Shown: in pieces, positions 1 to 8,300 of the stretch
Position numbering within the stretch: position 1 is the stretch's first letter
How the letters are laid out: each line of letters begins with the position of its first letter
Position numbers and translations under genes: made by a program
The notes under the pieces: model-generated
What the model was told of the DNA's origin: nothing
Seen by the model: the letters and a program-made list of their open reading frames with translations, nothing else
Databases searched by the model: none
From: an uncultured Clostridia bacterium
Lineage (GTDB): Bacteria; Bacillota; Clostridia; Oscillospirales; Acutalibacteraceae
DNA: 36,485 nucleotides
Assembly (NCBI GenBank): GCA_937884975.1
Contig: CAKZZS010000010.1
Location: 1-36,485, forward strand
Direction: 5' to 3'

Positions 1-107
1 AAAATGCAAAACTATGCGCGTTTATATGTAAAAAAAGACATTTTTGAGTAAAAAAATAAGACCTCGGGTTAATTCCGACAGTCAAAAAAATAAGCGAAAA
101 AAATAAT

Positions 108-163
108 AAGGATCGGGTCCGGGCGTTTGAGTTTGGGAGATTTTAAGCCCTTTTCCGATCCTT
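108..163 (-). terminator. Intrinsic terminator ending the thrS-to-ABC transporter unit
   Basis: Read on the minus strand, AAGGATCGG pairs with CCGATCCTT (9 bp, at 155-163 and 108-116), with an inner GGGC/GCCC stem. It is followed by ATTATTTTTTT. It lies just downstream of the ABC transporter stop. Nothing else is recognisable in 1-107, which is A-rich. Confidence 0.75.
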
Positions 164-179
164 TATTCAATTTGAATTT

Positions 180-1907
180 TCAGTCTTCACGGAATTGCAG
201 CTCATAAAGCTGTTTATACGTCCCGTTATTTTTCATCAGCTCCTCGTGAGTGCCGAATTCGGATACCTTTCCGTGGGTGACAACGGCGATTTTATCCGCA
301 TTTCTTATTGTCGAAAGCCTATGGGCGACAACAAGGGTTGTCCTGCCCTTACAAAGCTCGTCAAGCGACCTTTGGATAAGCACCTCCGTACTGTTGTCAA
401 GCGCGCTCGTCGCCTCGTCAAGAATGAGAATCGACGGGTTTTTAAGGAACACCCTTGCAATTGACACGCGCTGCTTCTGACCGCCCGAAAGCTTAATTCC
501 CCTCTCGCCTATCTCGGTGTCATAGCCGTCGGGAAGACTCATAACAAAGTCGTGAAGATTAGCCTTCTTTGAAGCGTCAATTACTTCCACGTCCGTTGCG
601 TCGAGCTTGCCGTAACGGATATTGTCCTTAATAGTTCCCGAAAAGAGGAAAACATCCTGCTGAACAATTCCGATATTTCGTCTTAAGGATTCCATAGTGA
701 CGCTGTTTATATCCTTGCCGTCAATTAAAATTGAGCCGCTGCCCTCTTCGAGCTTATAGAAATTCGGTATAAGGTGACAAATGGTTGTTTTTCCGCCGCC
801 TGACGGTCCGACAAGAGCCATTTTTGTTCCCTTCCCGATTTTCATTGAAACGTGGTCAATTACGCCTTCTTCCTCATTTTCGGTATAAGAGAAGCATATA
901 TCCTTAAGCTCAATATCTCCTTCCACCCGACCGATATCAACCGCGTTCGGTGAATCCTTTTCCTCGGGAATGTCCATAATTTCAATAAATCTCTTAAAGC
1001 CTGTTGCGCCGTTCTGCCACTGTTCCATAAAGTTTATCAGCGTCTGGACAGGTTGAATGAAAAGATTAACGGAAACGATAAAGGTTGAATATTCGCCGAA
1101 ATTGATTTTCCCGGCGTAAAGGAAAAGTCCGCCTGCGATAAGGATTACGACGTTAAAAACATCCGTGACAAATGAGGTTGACGAAAAAAACTTGCCCATC
1201 GCCTTATAGGATTTCCTGCTCGCCTCGGTGAACATTTTGTTTCCTTTTTCAAACTTTTCAAGCTCCTTTTCGGAATTGGTATAAGCCTTTGTAACCCTGA
1301 CCCCCGTAATCGAGCTTTCAAGTGAGGCGTTTATTGCTGCGTTTGACTCTCTTCTCTCCTCAAATGCCTTTCGCATTTTTTTACGGTAATGAAGCGAAAC
1401 CGCAACAAGAAGAGGCACGCAAAGGAAAATAAGCAAGGTGAGCTTTATATTTATTGTGCAAAGGTATATAAAGCTGAGTATTATCATAATCGAGCTTGTC
1501 AGTATGTTTTCGGGTCCGTGGTGCGCAAGCTCGCTTACCTCAAACAAATCGTTTGTCATTCTTGTCATTATTGAGCCGGTTTCGTGGTCGTCAAAAAACG
1601 AAAACGGAAGCTTTTCAAGATGAGTGAAAAGCTCAGTTCTCATCTGCGCCTGCATACGCGTACCAACCATATGTCCCTTATACTGAACAAAATAACGAAG
1701 AAGCATTCTTATAAAATAAAGTACAAGAACGCAAACGCCTGAAACAATTATGTAGCGATATTTCTTGTTCGGTATAAAGTCGTTGAGCATTTTATTTGTC
1801 ATAACGGGATAGACCATACCCAACAGCGAAATGGCTACGGACGCAGCCATATCCATAAAGAACAATAATTTATGCGGTTTGTAATAAGAGATAAACCGTT
1901 TTAACAT
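180..1907 (-). CDS. ABC exporter, fused permease and ATPase subunit
   Basis: Half-transporter of about 575 residues in the MsbA/LmrA/BmrA style, expected to work as a homo- or heterodimer in the cytoplasmic membrane. About 320 N-terminal residues carry hydrophobic segments of an ABC type 1 transmembrane domain. The C-terminal ATPase has Walker A GPSGGGKTT, signature LSGGQKQR, Walker B ILILDEATSALD and the switch histidine in VVAHRLS, so it looks catalytically complete. I prefer the ATG at 1907, about 7 nt after AAGGAG, over the in-frame TTG at 1910. This ATG shares one base with the stop of the upstream U32 gene (TGATG), implying translational coupling. The substrate cannot be inferred: lipid, peptide and drug export are all possible. 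Confidence 0.93.
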   Translation of the reverse strand: MLKRFISYYKPHKLLFFMDMAASVAISLLGMVYPVMTNKMLNDFIPNKKYRYIIVSGVCVLVLYFIRMLLRYFVQYKGHMVGTRMQAQMRTELFTHLEKLPFSFFDDHETGSIMTRMTNDLFEVSELAHHGPENILTSSIMIILSFIYLCTINIKLTLLIFLCVPLLVAVSLHYRKKMRKAFEERRESNAAINASLESSITGVRVTKAYTNSEKELEKFEKGNKMFTEASRKSYKAMGKFFSSTSFVTDVFNVVILIAGGLFLYAGKINFGEYSTFIVSVNLFIQPVQTLINFMEQWQNGATGFKRFIEIMDIPEEKDSPNAVDIGRVEGDIELKDICFSYTENEEEGVIDHVSMKIGKGTKMALVGPSGGGKTTICHLIPNFYKLEEGSGSILIDGKDINSVTMESLRRNIGIVQQDVFLFSGTIKDNIRYGKLDATDVEVIDASKKANLHDFVMSLPDGYDTEIGERGIKLSGGQKQRVSIARVFLKNPSILILDEATSALDNSTEVLIQRSLDELCKGRTTLVVAHRLSTIRNADKIAVVTHGKVSEFGTHEELMKNNGTYKQLYELQFRED

Positions 1908-3928
1908 CAAAGTACTCCTTTATATAAAAGCCCTCTTGTAAATTCAAAGTCGGGTGTTTTTTCATTATCATAATCCGAAAGGATTTTTTTGACCTCATTT
2001 TTATCTTCAACGGTAAAATACAAAAGAAGGAAATCGACATTTTTAATGTCCCTTTGCTTATCCGCCATATACAGAGGAACGCTGTTAAAAACAGTCGAAC
2101 AACCGAACGAGCACCTGACGGGGAAACGCACGCCCTTTCGGTCGGTAAGAAAGGACTGTTTATTGCATTTATCGCACGTTTTTCCGTTTTTTACAGGGCA
2201 GTTTCTTGTTATCATCAGCGGCATTCTTCCGTAAGAAACAATTCCCCTTTTAATTGTTCCCTTCAAATCGGAAATCTGCTTTAAAGTAAGCTCGTTTGAA
2301 ACCGTTATTTCCGAAATATCCATTTTTTCACATTCGGAAACAGAATATGAATTGAAAATATTAAGAAAAGGTGAAGAAATAACCTTTTTCCCTGCCCTTA
2401 ACGCCATTTCGACCGCGTCAAGAGTAGAACAGAAAAATTCGTCCGAAGGCAATGAAAGGATTTTTTCGTATATTCTGTCCGCAGAGCCGAAAATCCCCCT
2501 CGGAATTTCAACTGCGGCGCTGTATTTTTTTATTATTTCTTCATCAGTGTCAAGAGGAAGAATAATTTTGTCGGCAATTATGTTTTCGGGTATTTGAGAG
2601 GCGTTTTCAAACCTTAAATACCTCTTGGTTTCGCTCGAATTACGGTTAGGAAAGCTTTCGTCGGAAACGCGTATTTCCCTATTTTTAATGTCGGCAAAGC
2701 GGCTTTCAATTTCTTCAAGCGCTTTTCTTCGAAGCGAATTGAGAGCAGAAACACGAACGCTTGCGTCACTTTCAATATTTACTCTTATTTCTTTTGCTTC
2801 AAACTGCGTATTGCCGCATTTTTCGAGCTGCTCTTTAACCCTTTCCGACGAAAGAGGAACATTTACCGCCCTTTCGCAGTTTTCTTCTCCCGTTACTTTA
2901 ACCGTCTCGCCGTCACAAAACGCTTTTAACACAGGTTTTTCACCGACTGCGGCATAAAAATCAAACGTAACTTCTCTCTTTTTTTGCAAAACTAAATAAA
3001 GCTTTTTATACTCGTCAAGCACCTTTGAGGAGTCAAGCTTATCTTCTTTTGTCCTTGTGCCGAACATATCCCGTCCGAGCCTGTTTTCATAATAGCCGTC
3101 CGTAAAGCCAGAACGAGAAAAAAGGCTTTGAAGGTCAGTTTTTCTCTTTTCGGAATATTTTCCGTCAAGCGCTTCTCTGCAGGCGGTTACCGCCCCTGCC
3201 ACATACTCGGCTTTTTTCATTCTTCCCTCGATTTTAAACGAGGAAACGCCGATTTCTTCAAGATAGCCCAGCTGTTCAATTAACGACAGATCCTTTAAGC
3301 TTAAGTCATAACCCGTACCGCCGTCAACCTTGAACGGCAGTCTGCACGGCTGGGCGCATTTTCCCCTGTTGCCGCTTCGTCCGCCCAAAAATGCGCTTAA
3401 CTGACACTGACCCGAAACGCACATACATAAAGCGCCGTGGACAAACATTTCAATTTCAAGCGGAGAATTTTTTACTATGTATTCAATTTCGTTTTTATTC
3501 AGCTCTCTCGGAAGAACCGTCCTGCAAAATCCGAGCTTTTCAAGCCTTTCAATTCCGTAAAGCGTCTGGACGGACATCTGGGTTGAGGCGTGCAGCTTCA
3601 TTTCGGGAGAAATTTCCCTTACAAGCCGAGCTACGCCGAGGTCCTGCAAAATAAGCGCGTCAACGCCCGAAAGCGTGACACGCTCAATTACATTTTCTAT
3701 TTTCTGTATTTCGCCGTCATTTACGAGCGTATTAAGCGTCAGATACACCTTTACTCCTCGCTTATGGCAAAGCGAAACCGTATCCGAAAGCGTTTCAAGC
3801 GAAAAATTTTCGGCATTCTGTCTTGCGTTGAAATCGCCTACGCCGAAATAGACCGCATCCGCACCGCAGTTCAGAGCAGCTTTTAACGATTCGCTATTAC
3901 CGACGGGGGCTAAAATTTCAGTTTTCAT
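1907..3928 (-). CDS. U32 family peptidase / RlhA-type protein
   Basis: Protein of 673 residues that begins MKTEILAPVGNSESLKAAL, the usual start of the U32 family. It contains the family block around MFVHGALCMCVSGQC and RSGNRGKCAQPCR (residues about 160-195) with clustered cysteines. Family members include collagenase-like proteins and RlhA/TrhP, which are tied to rRNA or tRNA hydroxylation and an Fe-S centre. The extended C-terminus with NCPVKNGKTCDKCN matches the long RlhA-like form. A direct protease role is therefore less likely than RNA modification, though that is inference. The start ATG shares one base with the zapA stop, so the two genes are translationally coupled. Confidence 0.88.
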   Translation of the reverse strand: MKTEILAPVGNSESLKAALNCGADAVYFGVGDFNARQNAENFSLETLSDTVSLCHKRGVKVYLTLNTLVNDGEIQKIENVIERVTLSGVDALILQDLGVARLVREISPEMKLHASTQMSVQTLYGIERLEKLGFCRTVLPRELNKNEIEYIVKNSPLEIEMFVHGALCMCVSGQCQLSAFLGGRSGNRGKCAQPCRLPFKVDGGTGYDLSLKDLSLIEQLGYLEEIGVSSFKIEGRMKKAEYVAGAVTACREALDGKYSEKRKTDLQSLFSRSGFTDGYYENRLGRDMFGTRTKEDKLDSSKVLDEYKKLYLVLQKKREVTFDFYAAVGEKPVLKAFCDGETVKVTGEENCERAVNVPLSSERVKEQLEKCGNTQFEAKEIRVNIESDASVRVSALNSLRRKALEEIESRFADIKNREIRVSDESFPNRNSSETKRYLRFENASQIPENIIADKIILPLDTDEEIIKKYSAAVEIPRGIFGSADRIYEKILSLPSDEFFCSTLDAVEMALRAGKKVISSPFLNIFNSYSVSECEKMDISEITVSNELTLKQISDLKGTIKRGIVSYGRMPLMITRNCPVKNGKTCDKCNKQSFLTDRKGVRFPVRCSFGCSTVFNSVPLYMADKQRDIKNVDFLLLYFTVEDKNEVKKILSDYDNEKTPDFEFTRGLLYKGVL

Positions 3929-4272
3929 CAGTCAAAAAGATTTGTCTGACCGCTTTTTATTTCAGCCTTAAGTCTTTCAAATTCACGCTTGTAGTAATCC
4001 CTCTCGCCCTTTGCCTTTGCGGCGTCCTCAAGGTACTCCTTAACCTGAACGCGCATATTGTCGGTTGAGGAATCGTTTTTCTTCAATGCGTCCGCGTAGT
4101 CGAGCGCAACAAGGGTTGTTGCCTGAACAAGCGAGAGATTGGGATTTGATTTTCTCAAATCCCTGATTTTTTCTTCAACCTCAAGACCAAGCGCCATTGC
4201 GTATTCGGGCGCGTCGGGCGTGGTAAGGCGGTATTCGGTACCGCAAATTGTTAATTTAATATGATTATTCAT
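3928..4272 (-). CDS. zapA: Cell division protein ZapA
   Basis: Small protein of 114 residues. The N-terminal domain MNNHIKLTICGTEYRLTTP resembles the ZapA fold that binds FtsZ. The C-terminal half is a charged helix (residues about 60-108) expected to form the coiled-coil dimer. ZapA bundles FtsZ protofilaments at the division ring. AAGGGG lies about 9 nt upstream of the start. It follows the metallophosphoesterase after 12 nt and precedes the U32 gene, a clostridial arrangement in which zapA sits next to U32 peptidase genes. Confidence 0.87.
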   Translation of the reverse strand: MNNHIKLTICGTEYRLTTPDAPEYAMALGLEVEEKIRDLRKSNPNLSLVQATTLVALDYADALKKNDSSTDNMRVQVKEYLEDAAKAKGERDYYKREFERLKAEIKSGQTNLFD

Positions 4273-4284
4273 TGTTTTTTCCCC

Positions 4285-5916
4285 TTAATATTTTTTACCC
4301 TTGATATAATCCCCGTATTTAATCTGATTTTTCAGATATCCGATTAAGAAAATAATCGCGATAATCGGCAAAAACGGAATAAGTAAAATGAGAATGAGAA
4401 TTGCGATAATTACTATGAACGGTCCCTTGCGGCTCCTGTTTACCGTCTGCGGTCTTTCAGGCTCCTTTACGGGTTCTGCCTTATGACCCTCGTCGTAAAC
4501 GGGCATAATCGGAAGAACCGCGTCATAGGAATCAATTCCGTTGTTATAAAGAAGCGGCTCAACCAAATCGTGGGTATTATCAACAACCTTGACAAGCTTT
4601 CTGAAATTGATGTGAAGCGTTTTCATTATGCTGTCAATGATATTGAGCAGTCCTATTGTAATTTTATATTCGGGGGTTTCCGGAGGATACAGACTTTCTC
4701 CGCCGTAAAGGTTTACAACAAGGTCGCATATAAAATCAACAACCTTTCTGTCCTTAATTGCGGCATAGTCAGCCTTTTTAAGTCCGGTTTCCTTTCTTGT
4801 CCAGTTACCGACCTTTCCTATTGTCAGCTTATTAAGATACCTTGCAGGGTATTTAATAAGCCAACCGATTTTATAGGTGAGCTTCTTTTTAATGCTCATA
4901 GCCGTTGCCATATCCGCAAAGGTGTCAATATCCTCGCCTGCAGCCTTGACGACGTCACGAACCATACCGATAAGCTGTTCTTTCAGGTAATCTTGGAAAG
5001 AAAGACCGTTTGTATCAATATCAACCTTTTCGGTAATAAAATCGGTCTTTACGTCAACCTTACCGCTTTCTGCGTCAAAGGTTATTGAACGCATTGTTGC
5101 AGGATAGCCGACTGTTGCGGCGGTTGCGATATCGTAAAAATAATTTCCCCGTTCGGAAACGTACTTATCAATATCGTGAACATGGGTGTGACCCGTAAGC
5201 ATAAATTGAATGCCGAGGTCCGCAAACTGCTCGCGTCTGACCTTATAGTCGCCCTGCATATCGCCCGAACCGATTATCTCATATATAGGAGACGGAGCTA
5301 TCATCGGGTGATGAGTCATAGCGATAATAAACTGGTTATTCTTCCTTGCGTCTTCAGCCTGCTCTTTTATCCATTCAACGCAGTCGTCCGGAAAGCCGCT
5401 GCCGTTGCGAAGGTTTGAGTCGTCGTTAAGGGCGAAAAGACGGTAGCCGTCACAAAGCTGAATAACGTAGGACATCGTCTGGCGATGAACAGCAATTGCT
5501 TCATCCGGACCGAATTCACGGTACATTTCGTATAAGTCCTCACGCTTTGCGGCAGGGACGCGGATTTTATTGTCTCCGTCATAACCCTCGGCAGTGCCGT
5601 CGCCCTGATAATCGTGGGTAGCGGTAATGACGTAAACTCTTTTTCCGCTGTTTTTAAGGTCGCGCAGCATCTCAATAAACTCGGCATGCGCGGTTAATTC
5701 GCCGTTATTCGTAGTATCTCCCGAAAGGAGAACAATATCGGTTCTGTTGTCCTTTTTTATCTGCCTGAAAGCCGCTTCGAGCACCTCTCTTGAGCCTTTG
5801 AGAAGCTTCTGGCTTTTAGCATTTGCAAAGTCGTATGCCTTACCCGACGTACCCGATTTTTCTGAATAGTAGTGCGTGTCGGTAATTACCGTAACGGTAA
5901 GCGGTTTGTTAGCCAT
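4285..5916 (-). CDS. Tail-anchored calcineurin-like metallophosphoesterase
   Basis: Protein of 543 residues with an N-terminal calcineurin-type phosphoesterase domain: DTH near residue 12, GDTTNNGE near 66, MTHHP near 200 and GHTHVHD near 240. These are the metal ligands of the family. The usual GNHD motif appears as ATHD, so the conserved Asn is replaced. There is no signal peptide. A strongly hydrophobic stretch close to the C-terminus (about 500-530) predicts a tail anchor with the enzyme domain in the cytoplasm. About 200 residues between the domain and the anchor are unassigned. It starts 29 nt after thrS, behind GGTGGTG. Substrate unknown; cyclic nucleotides, nucleotides and phospholipid head groups are all possible. 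Confidence 0.85.
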   Translation of the reverse strand: MANKPLTVTVITDTHYYSEKSGTSGKAYDFANAKSQKLLKGSREVLEAAFRQIKKDNRTDIVLLSGDTTNNGELTAHAEFIEMLRDLKNSGKRVYVITATHDYQGDGTAEGYDGDNKIRVPAAKREDLYEMYREFGPDEAIAVHRQTMSYVIQLCDGYRLFALNDDSNLRNGSGFPDDCVEWIKEQAEDARKNNQFIIAMTHHPMIAPSPIYEIIGSGDMQGDYKVRREQFADLGIQFMLTGHTHVHDIDKYVSERGNYFYDIATAATVGYPATMRSITFDAESGKVDVKTDFITEKVDIDTNGLSFQDYLKEQLIGMVRDVVKAAGEDIDTFADMATAMSIKKKLTYKIGWLIKYPARYLNKLTIGKVGNWTRKETGLKKADYAAIKDRKVVDFICDLVVNLYGGESLYPPETPEYKITIGLLNIIDSIMKTLHINFRKLVKVVDNTHDLVEPLLYNNGIDSYDAVLPIMPVYDEGHKAEPVKEPERPQTVNRSRKGPFIVIIAILILILLIPFLPIIAIIFLIGYLKNQIKYGDYIKGKKY

Positions 5917-5945
5917 ATTTTCACCACCAAAAATATTTTTTTAAA

Positions 5946-7880
5946 TCAGTTAAGAGCCTTTAAATTGATTTCTTCTGTGAGCCTTTCAACAAGCGCGTCT
6001 ATGCTCATTGAGCCTATATCGCCCTCACCGCGGCGGCGGACGGAAGCAGTCTTTTCTTCAACCTCTTTGTCGCCTATAACGAGCATATAGTTAATCTTCT
6101 GGAGCTGCGCCTCACGGATTTTATAGCCGATTTTTTCACTCCTGTCGTCAAGCTCGGCGCGAATGCCCTTGCTTATGAGAAGAGTCATAATTTCTCTTGC
6201 GTAGTCGTGATGCCTGTCGGCTATGGGAAGAAGCTTAACCTGAACGGGTGAAAGCCACAACGGGAAATTGCCCATTGTCTCTTCAATAAGATAAGCCATA
6301 AATCTGTCAAGCGAGCCGAGAATAGCTCTGTGAAGAACTACGGGCGTGCGCTGGGAATTGTCCTTATCAACATAGAGAAGGTTGAACTTTGCCGGAAGGC
6401 AGAAGTCGAGCTGACAGGTCGAAAGCGTGTATTCCGCGCCTACCGCAGGCTTAACGTTTACGTCAAGCTTCGGACCGTAGAACGCAGCTTCGCCGATTTC
6501 TTCGGTATATTCAAGTCCGATTTCGTCAAGCACCTGACGCAGAGACTCCTCCGCGGTGTTCCACATTTCGTCGTCATCGTGGTACTTTTCCTTGTCATCG
6601 GGATCACGAAGCGAAAGCACGCAACGGTAATCGGTAATTCCGAAATCCTTATACGTTTCAAAAATCAAATCAACAACGTTTTTGAATTCGTCCTTAATCT
6701 GTTCGGGAGTGACAAAAAGATGCGCGTCATTCTGACAGAAATGTCTGCCTCTTTCAATGCCCTTTAAAGTACCCGAAGCCTCATAACGGAAATCGTGGGC
6801 AATTTCGCCTATTCTTACGGGAAGATTTCTGTAGGAATGGGAAGAATTTGCATATATTCTCATATGGTGAGGACAGTTCATCGGTCTTAAAACATAGGTC
6901 TCATCGTCAACCTCCATTGCAGGGAACATATTGTCCTTATAGTGGTCCCAGTGTCCCGAGGTCTTATAAAGGTCAACCGTACCTACGCAGGGAGTAAGAA
7001 CGTGCTGATAGCCCGATTGGATTTCCTTATCCCTGATGTAGTTTTCAAGTATTCTCCAAAGCGTGTAGCCCTTCGGCAGGAACATAGGCATTCCCTTACC
7101 TACAAGCTCATCCGTCATAAACAGCTCAAGCTCCTTACCGAGCTTTCTGTGGTCGCGCTTCTTGGCTTCTTCAAGCTTTTTGAGATACTCCTCAAGCTGT
7201 TCCTTTTTCGGAAAAGCTATTCCGTAAATACGGCAAAGCATCTTATTCTTTGAGTCGCCTCTCCAATAAGCGCCCGTTGTATTTATAAGCTTATAAGCCT
7301 TAATAAGACCCGTGCTCATAATATGGGGGCCTGCGCAAAGCTCGGTAAATTCGCCCTGCTTATAGAACGAAATATCCTCACCCTTATCGGCGTGCTCCTT
7401 AATAAGCTCGATTTTATACGTTTCTCCCTTTTCTTCCATAAGCGAGGTTGCCTCCTCGGGGGAAAGCAAAAATCTTTCAAGAAGCAGGTCCTCTTTAATA
7501 ATCTTTTTCATCTCGGCTTCGATTTTTTCAATATCCTCTGCCGAAAACGGCTTGTCGCCGCAGTCAAAATCATAGTAAAAGCCGCTGTCAATTGACGGAC
7601 CTATAGTGAGCTTTGTTTCGGGATACAGACGCTTTACAGCCTGAGCCATAATGTGGGACGCGGTGTGCCAGTAAGCGCGCTTCCCCTCGTCGGAATCGAA
7701 TGTGAGAATTTCAACAGTGCTGTCAGATGTTACGGGCGTTCTCAAATCAACCGTTTCACCGTTGATTTTTCCAAGGCAAGCCGCCTTATAAAGACCCATA
7801 CCGATGCTCTTTGCAATTTCGGCAACGGTAACGCCGCTTTCAAACTCCCTTACGTCATCTCTCAAAGTAACATTAATCAT
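5946..7880 (-). CDS. thrS: Threonyl-tRNA synthetase
   Basis: Full-length class II synthetase of 644 residues that charges tRNA-Thr in the cytoplasm. It has the N-terminal TGS domain (1-62), then the editing domain with HTASHIMAQAVKRLYP and the CAGPH zinc/editing motif. The catalytic core follows, with RPMNCPHHM (the MNCPHH motif 1 region) and the motif 2 region RIGEIAHDFRYE. The C-terminal anticodon-binding domain starts near 545 (VKLLPIADRH). The ATG at 7880 follows GGAGGT. Expression is controlled by the T-box leader immediately upstream, and no terminator separates it from the phosphoesterase gene. Confidence 0.97.
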   Translation of the reverse strand: MINVTLRDDVREFESGVTVAEIAKSIGMGLYKAACLGKINGETVDLRTPVTSDSTVEILTFDSDEGKRAYWHTASHIMAQAVKRLYPETKLTIGPSIDSGFYYDFDCGDKPFSAEDIEKIEAEMKKIIKEDLLLERFLLSPEEATSLMEEKGETYKIELIKEHADKGEDISFYKQGEFTELCAGPHIMSTGLIKAYKLINTTGAYWRGDSKNKMLCRIYGIAFPKKEQLEEYLKKLEEAKKRDHRKLGKELELFMTDELVGKGMPMFLPKGYTLWRILENYIRDKEIQSGYQHVLTPCVGTVDLYKTSGHWDHYKDNMFPAMEVDDETYVLRPMNCPHHMRIYANSSHSYRNLPVRIGEIAHDFRYEASGTLKGIERGRHFCQNDAHLFVTPEQIKDEFKNVVDLIFETYKDFGITDYRCVLSLRDPDDKEKYHDDDEMWNTAEESLRQVLDEIGLEYTEEIGEAAFYGPKLDVNVKPAVGAEYTLSTCQLDFCLPAKFNLLYVDKDNSQRTPVVLHRAILGSLDRFMAYLIEETMGNFPLWLSPVQVKLLPIADRHHDYAREIMTLLISKGIRAELDDRSEKIGYKIREAQLQKINYMLVIGDKEVEEKTASVRRRGEGDIGSMSIDALVERLTEEINLKALN

Positions 7881-7897
7881 TTTTTAACCTCCAAAAC

Positions 7898-8140
7898 TGG
7901 TAAAAATAAAAGCCCCATCCCAATACAGCACGAAGCCTTGGGATGAAGCGAATGCTCCACGGTTCCACCCAAATTGCAGTTTTCACTGCCACTCATTAGC
8001 CCCTATAACGCAGGGCGACCGGCACGCCTTATTTCGGCGGCACTCCGAAGTGGTATCGGGTAAAAATCATAGTCCCTTTCAGCAAACGGAACCTCTCTGG
8101 AATGATAAAAATACCGTCATTCTTCGTCAACGCTTTATAA
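7898..8140 (-). promoter_or_regulatory. T-box riboswitch (threonine) leader of thrS
   Basis: The minus strand at 7957-7970 reads GGGTGGAACCGTGG, the T-box antiterminator sequence that pairs with the acceptor end of uncharged tRNA. Upstream are an AGAGAG-type element near 8095 and a stem I whose specifier loop probably presents ACC (8052-8054), a threonine codon, just before a CACT/AGTG stem. Downstream is the competing terminator (7900-7945). The T-box itself is clear; the exact specifier is an inference from position. Confidence 0.92.
7900..7945 (-). terminator. T-box regulated intrinsic terminator
   Basis: On the minus strand CATCCCAA (7938-7945) pairs with TTGGGATG (7916-7923), followed by GGGGCTTTTATTTTTA. 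It overlaps the end of the T-box module, as expected for a transcription-attenuating leader. Confidence 0.88.
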
Positions 8141-8147
8141 CGAAAAT

Positions 8148-8176
8148 ATAATACTATTATATTGAAATTTTGTCAA
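8148..8176 (-). promoter_or_regulatory. thrS promoter
   Basis: On the minus strand the -35 is TTGACA (8171-8176) and the -10 is TATTAT (8148-8153), with a 17-bp spacer. Transcription would start near 8141, right at the T-box leader. Its -35 lies only 9 bp from the -35 of the divergent lysis-cassette promoter. Confidence 0.8.
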
Positions 8177-8185
8177 GAAATTTAC

Positions 8186-8214
8186 TTGACAAATATGTAT
8201 TTACTCGCTATAAT
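8186..8214 (+). promoter_or_regulatory. Perfect consensus sigma-A promoter of the lysis cassette
   Basis: TTGACA at 8186-8191, a 17-bp spacer and TATAAT at 8209-8214: both hexamers match consensus exactly. A promoter this strong in front of lytic genes needs tight repression, and a LexA box follows 12 bp after the -10. Confidence 0.88.
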
Positions 8215-8225
8215 TAAAAGTGTAA

Positions 8226-8241
8226 TCGAACAAATGTTCGA
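8226..8241 (+). promoter_or_regulatory. LexA/SOS box (operator)
   Basis: The sequence TCGAACAAATGTTCGA contains CGAACAAATGTTCG at 8227-8240, which fits the Bacillus-type LexA consensus CGAACRNRYGTTYG at every position. It spans the expected transcription start and early transcript of the 8186 promoter, so bound LexA should block initiation or clearance. It implies induction by DNA damage. Confidence 0.87.
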
Positions 8242-8257
8242 AATAATATTATTTAAG

Positions 8258-8280
8258 ACACCCTTTTTGGGTGTTTTTAT
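8258..8280 (+). terminator. Small terminator-like hairpin between SOS promoter and first cassette gene
   Basis: ACACCC (8258-8263), loop TTTTT, GGGTGT (8269-8274), then TTTTAT. The stem can extend by G-T and A-T pairs to about 9 bp. It could be a relic terminator of a former upstream phage gene, or an attenuator that lowers expression of the cassette. Confidence 0.6.
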
Positions 8281-8300
8281 CATTTAAGGAGGTAATTATT

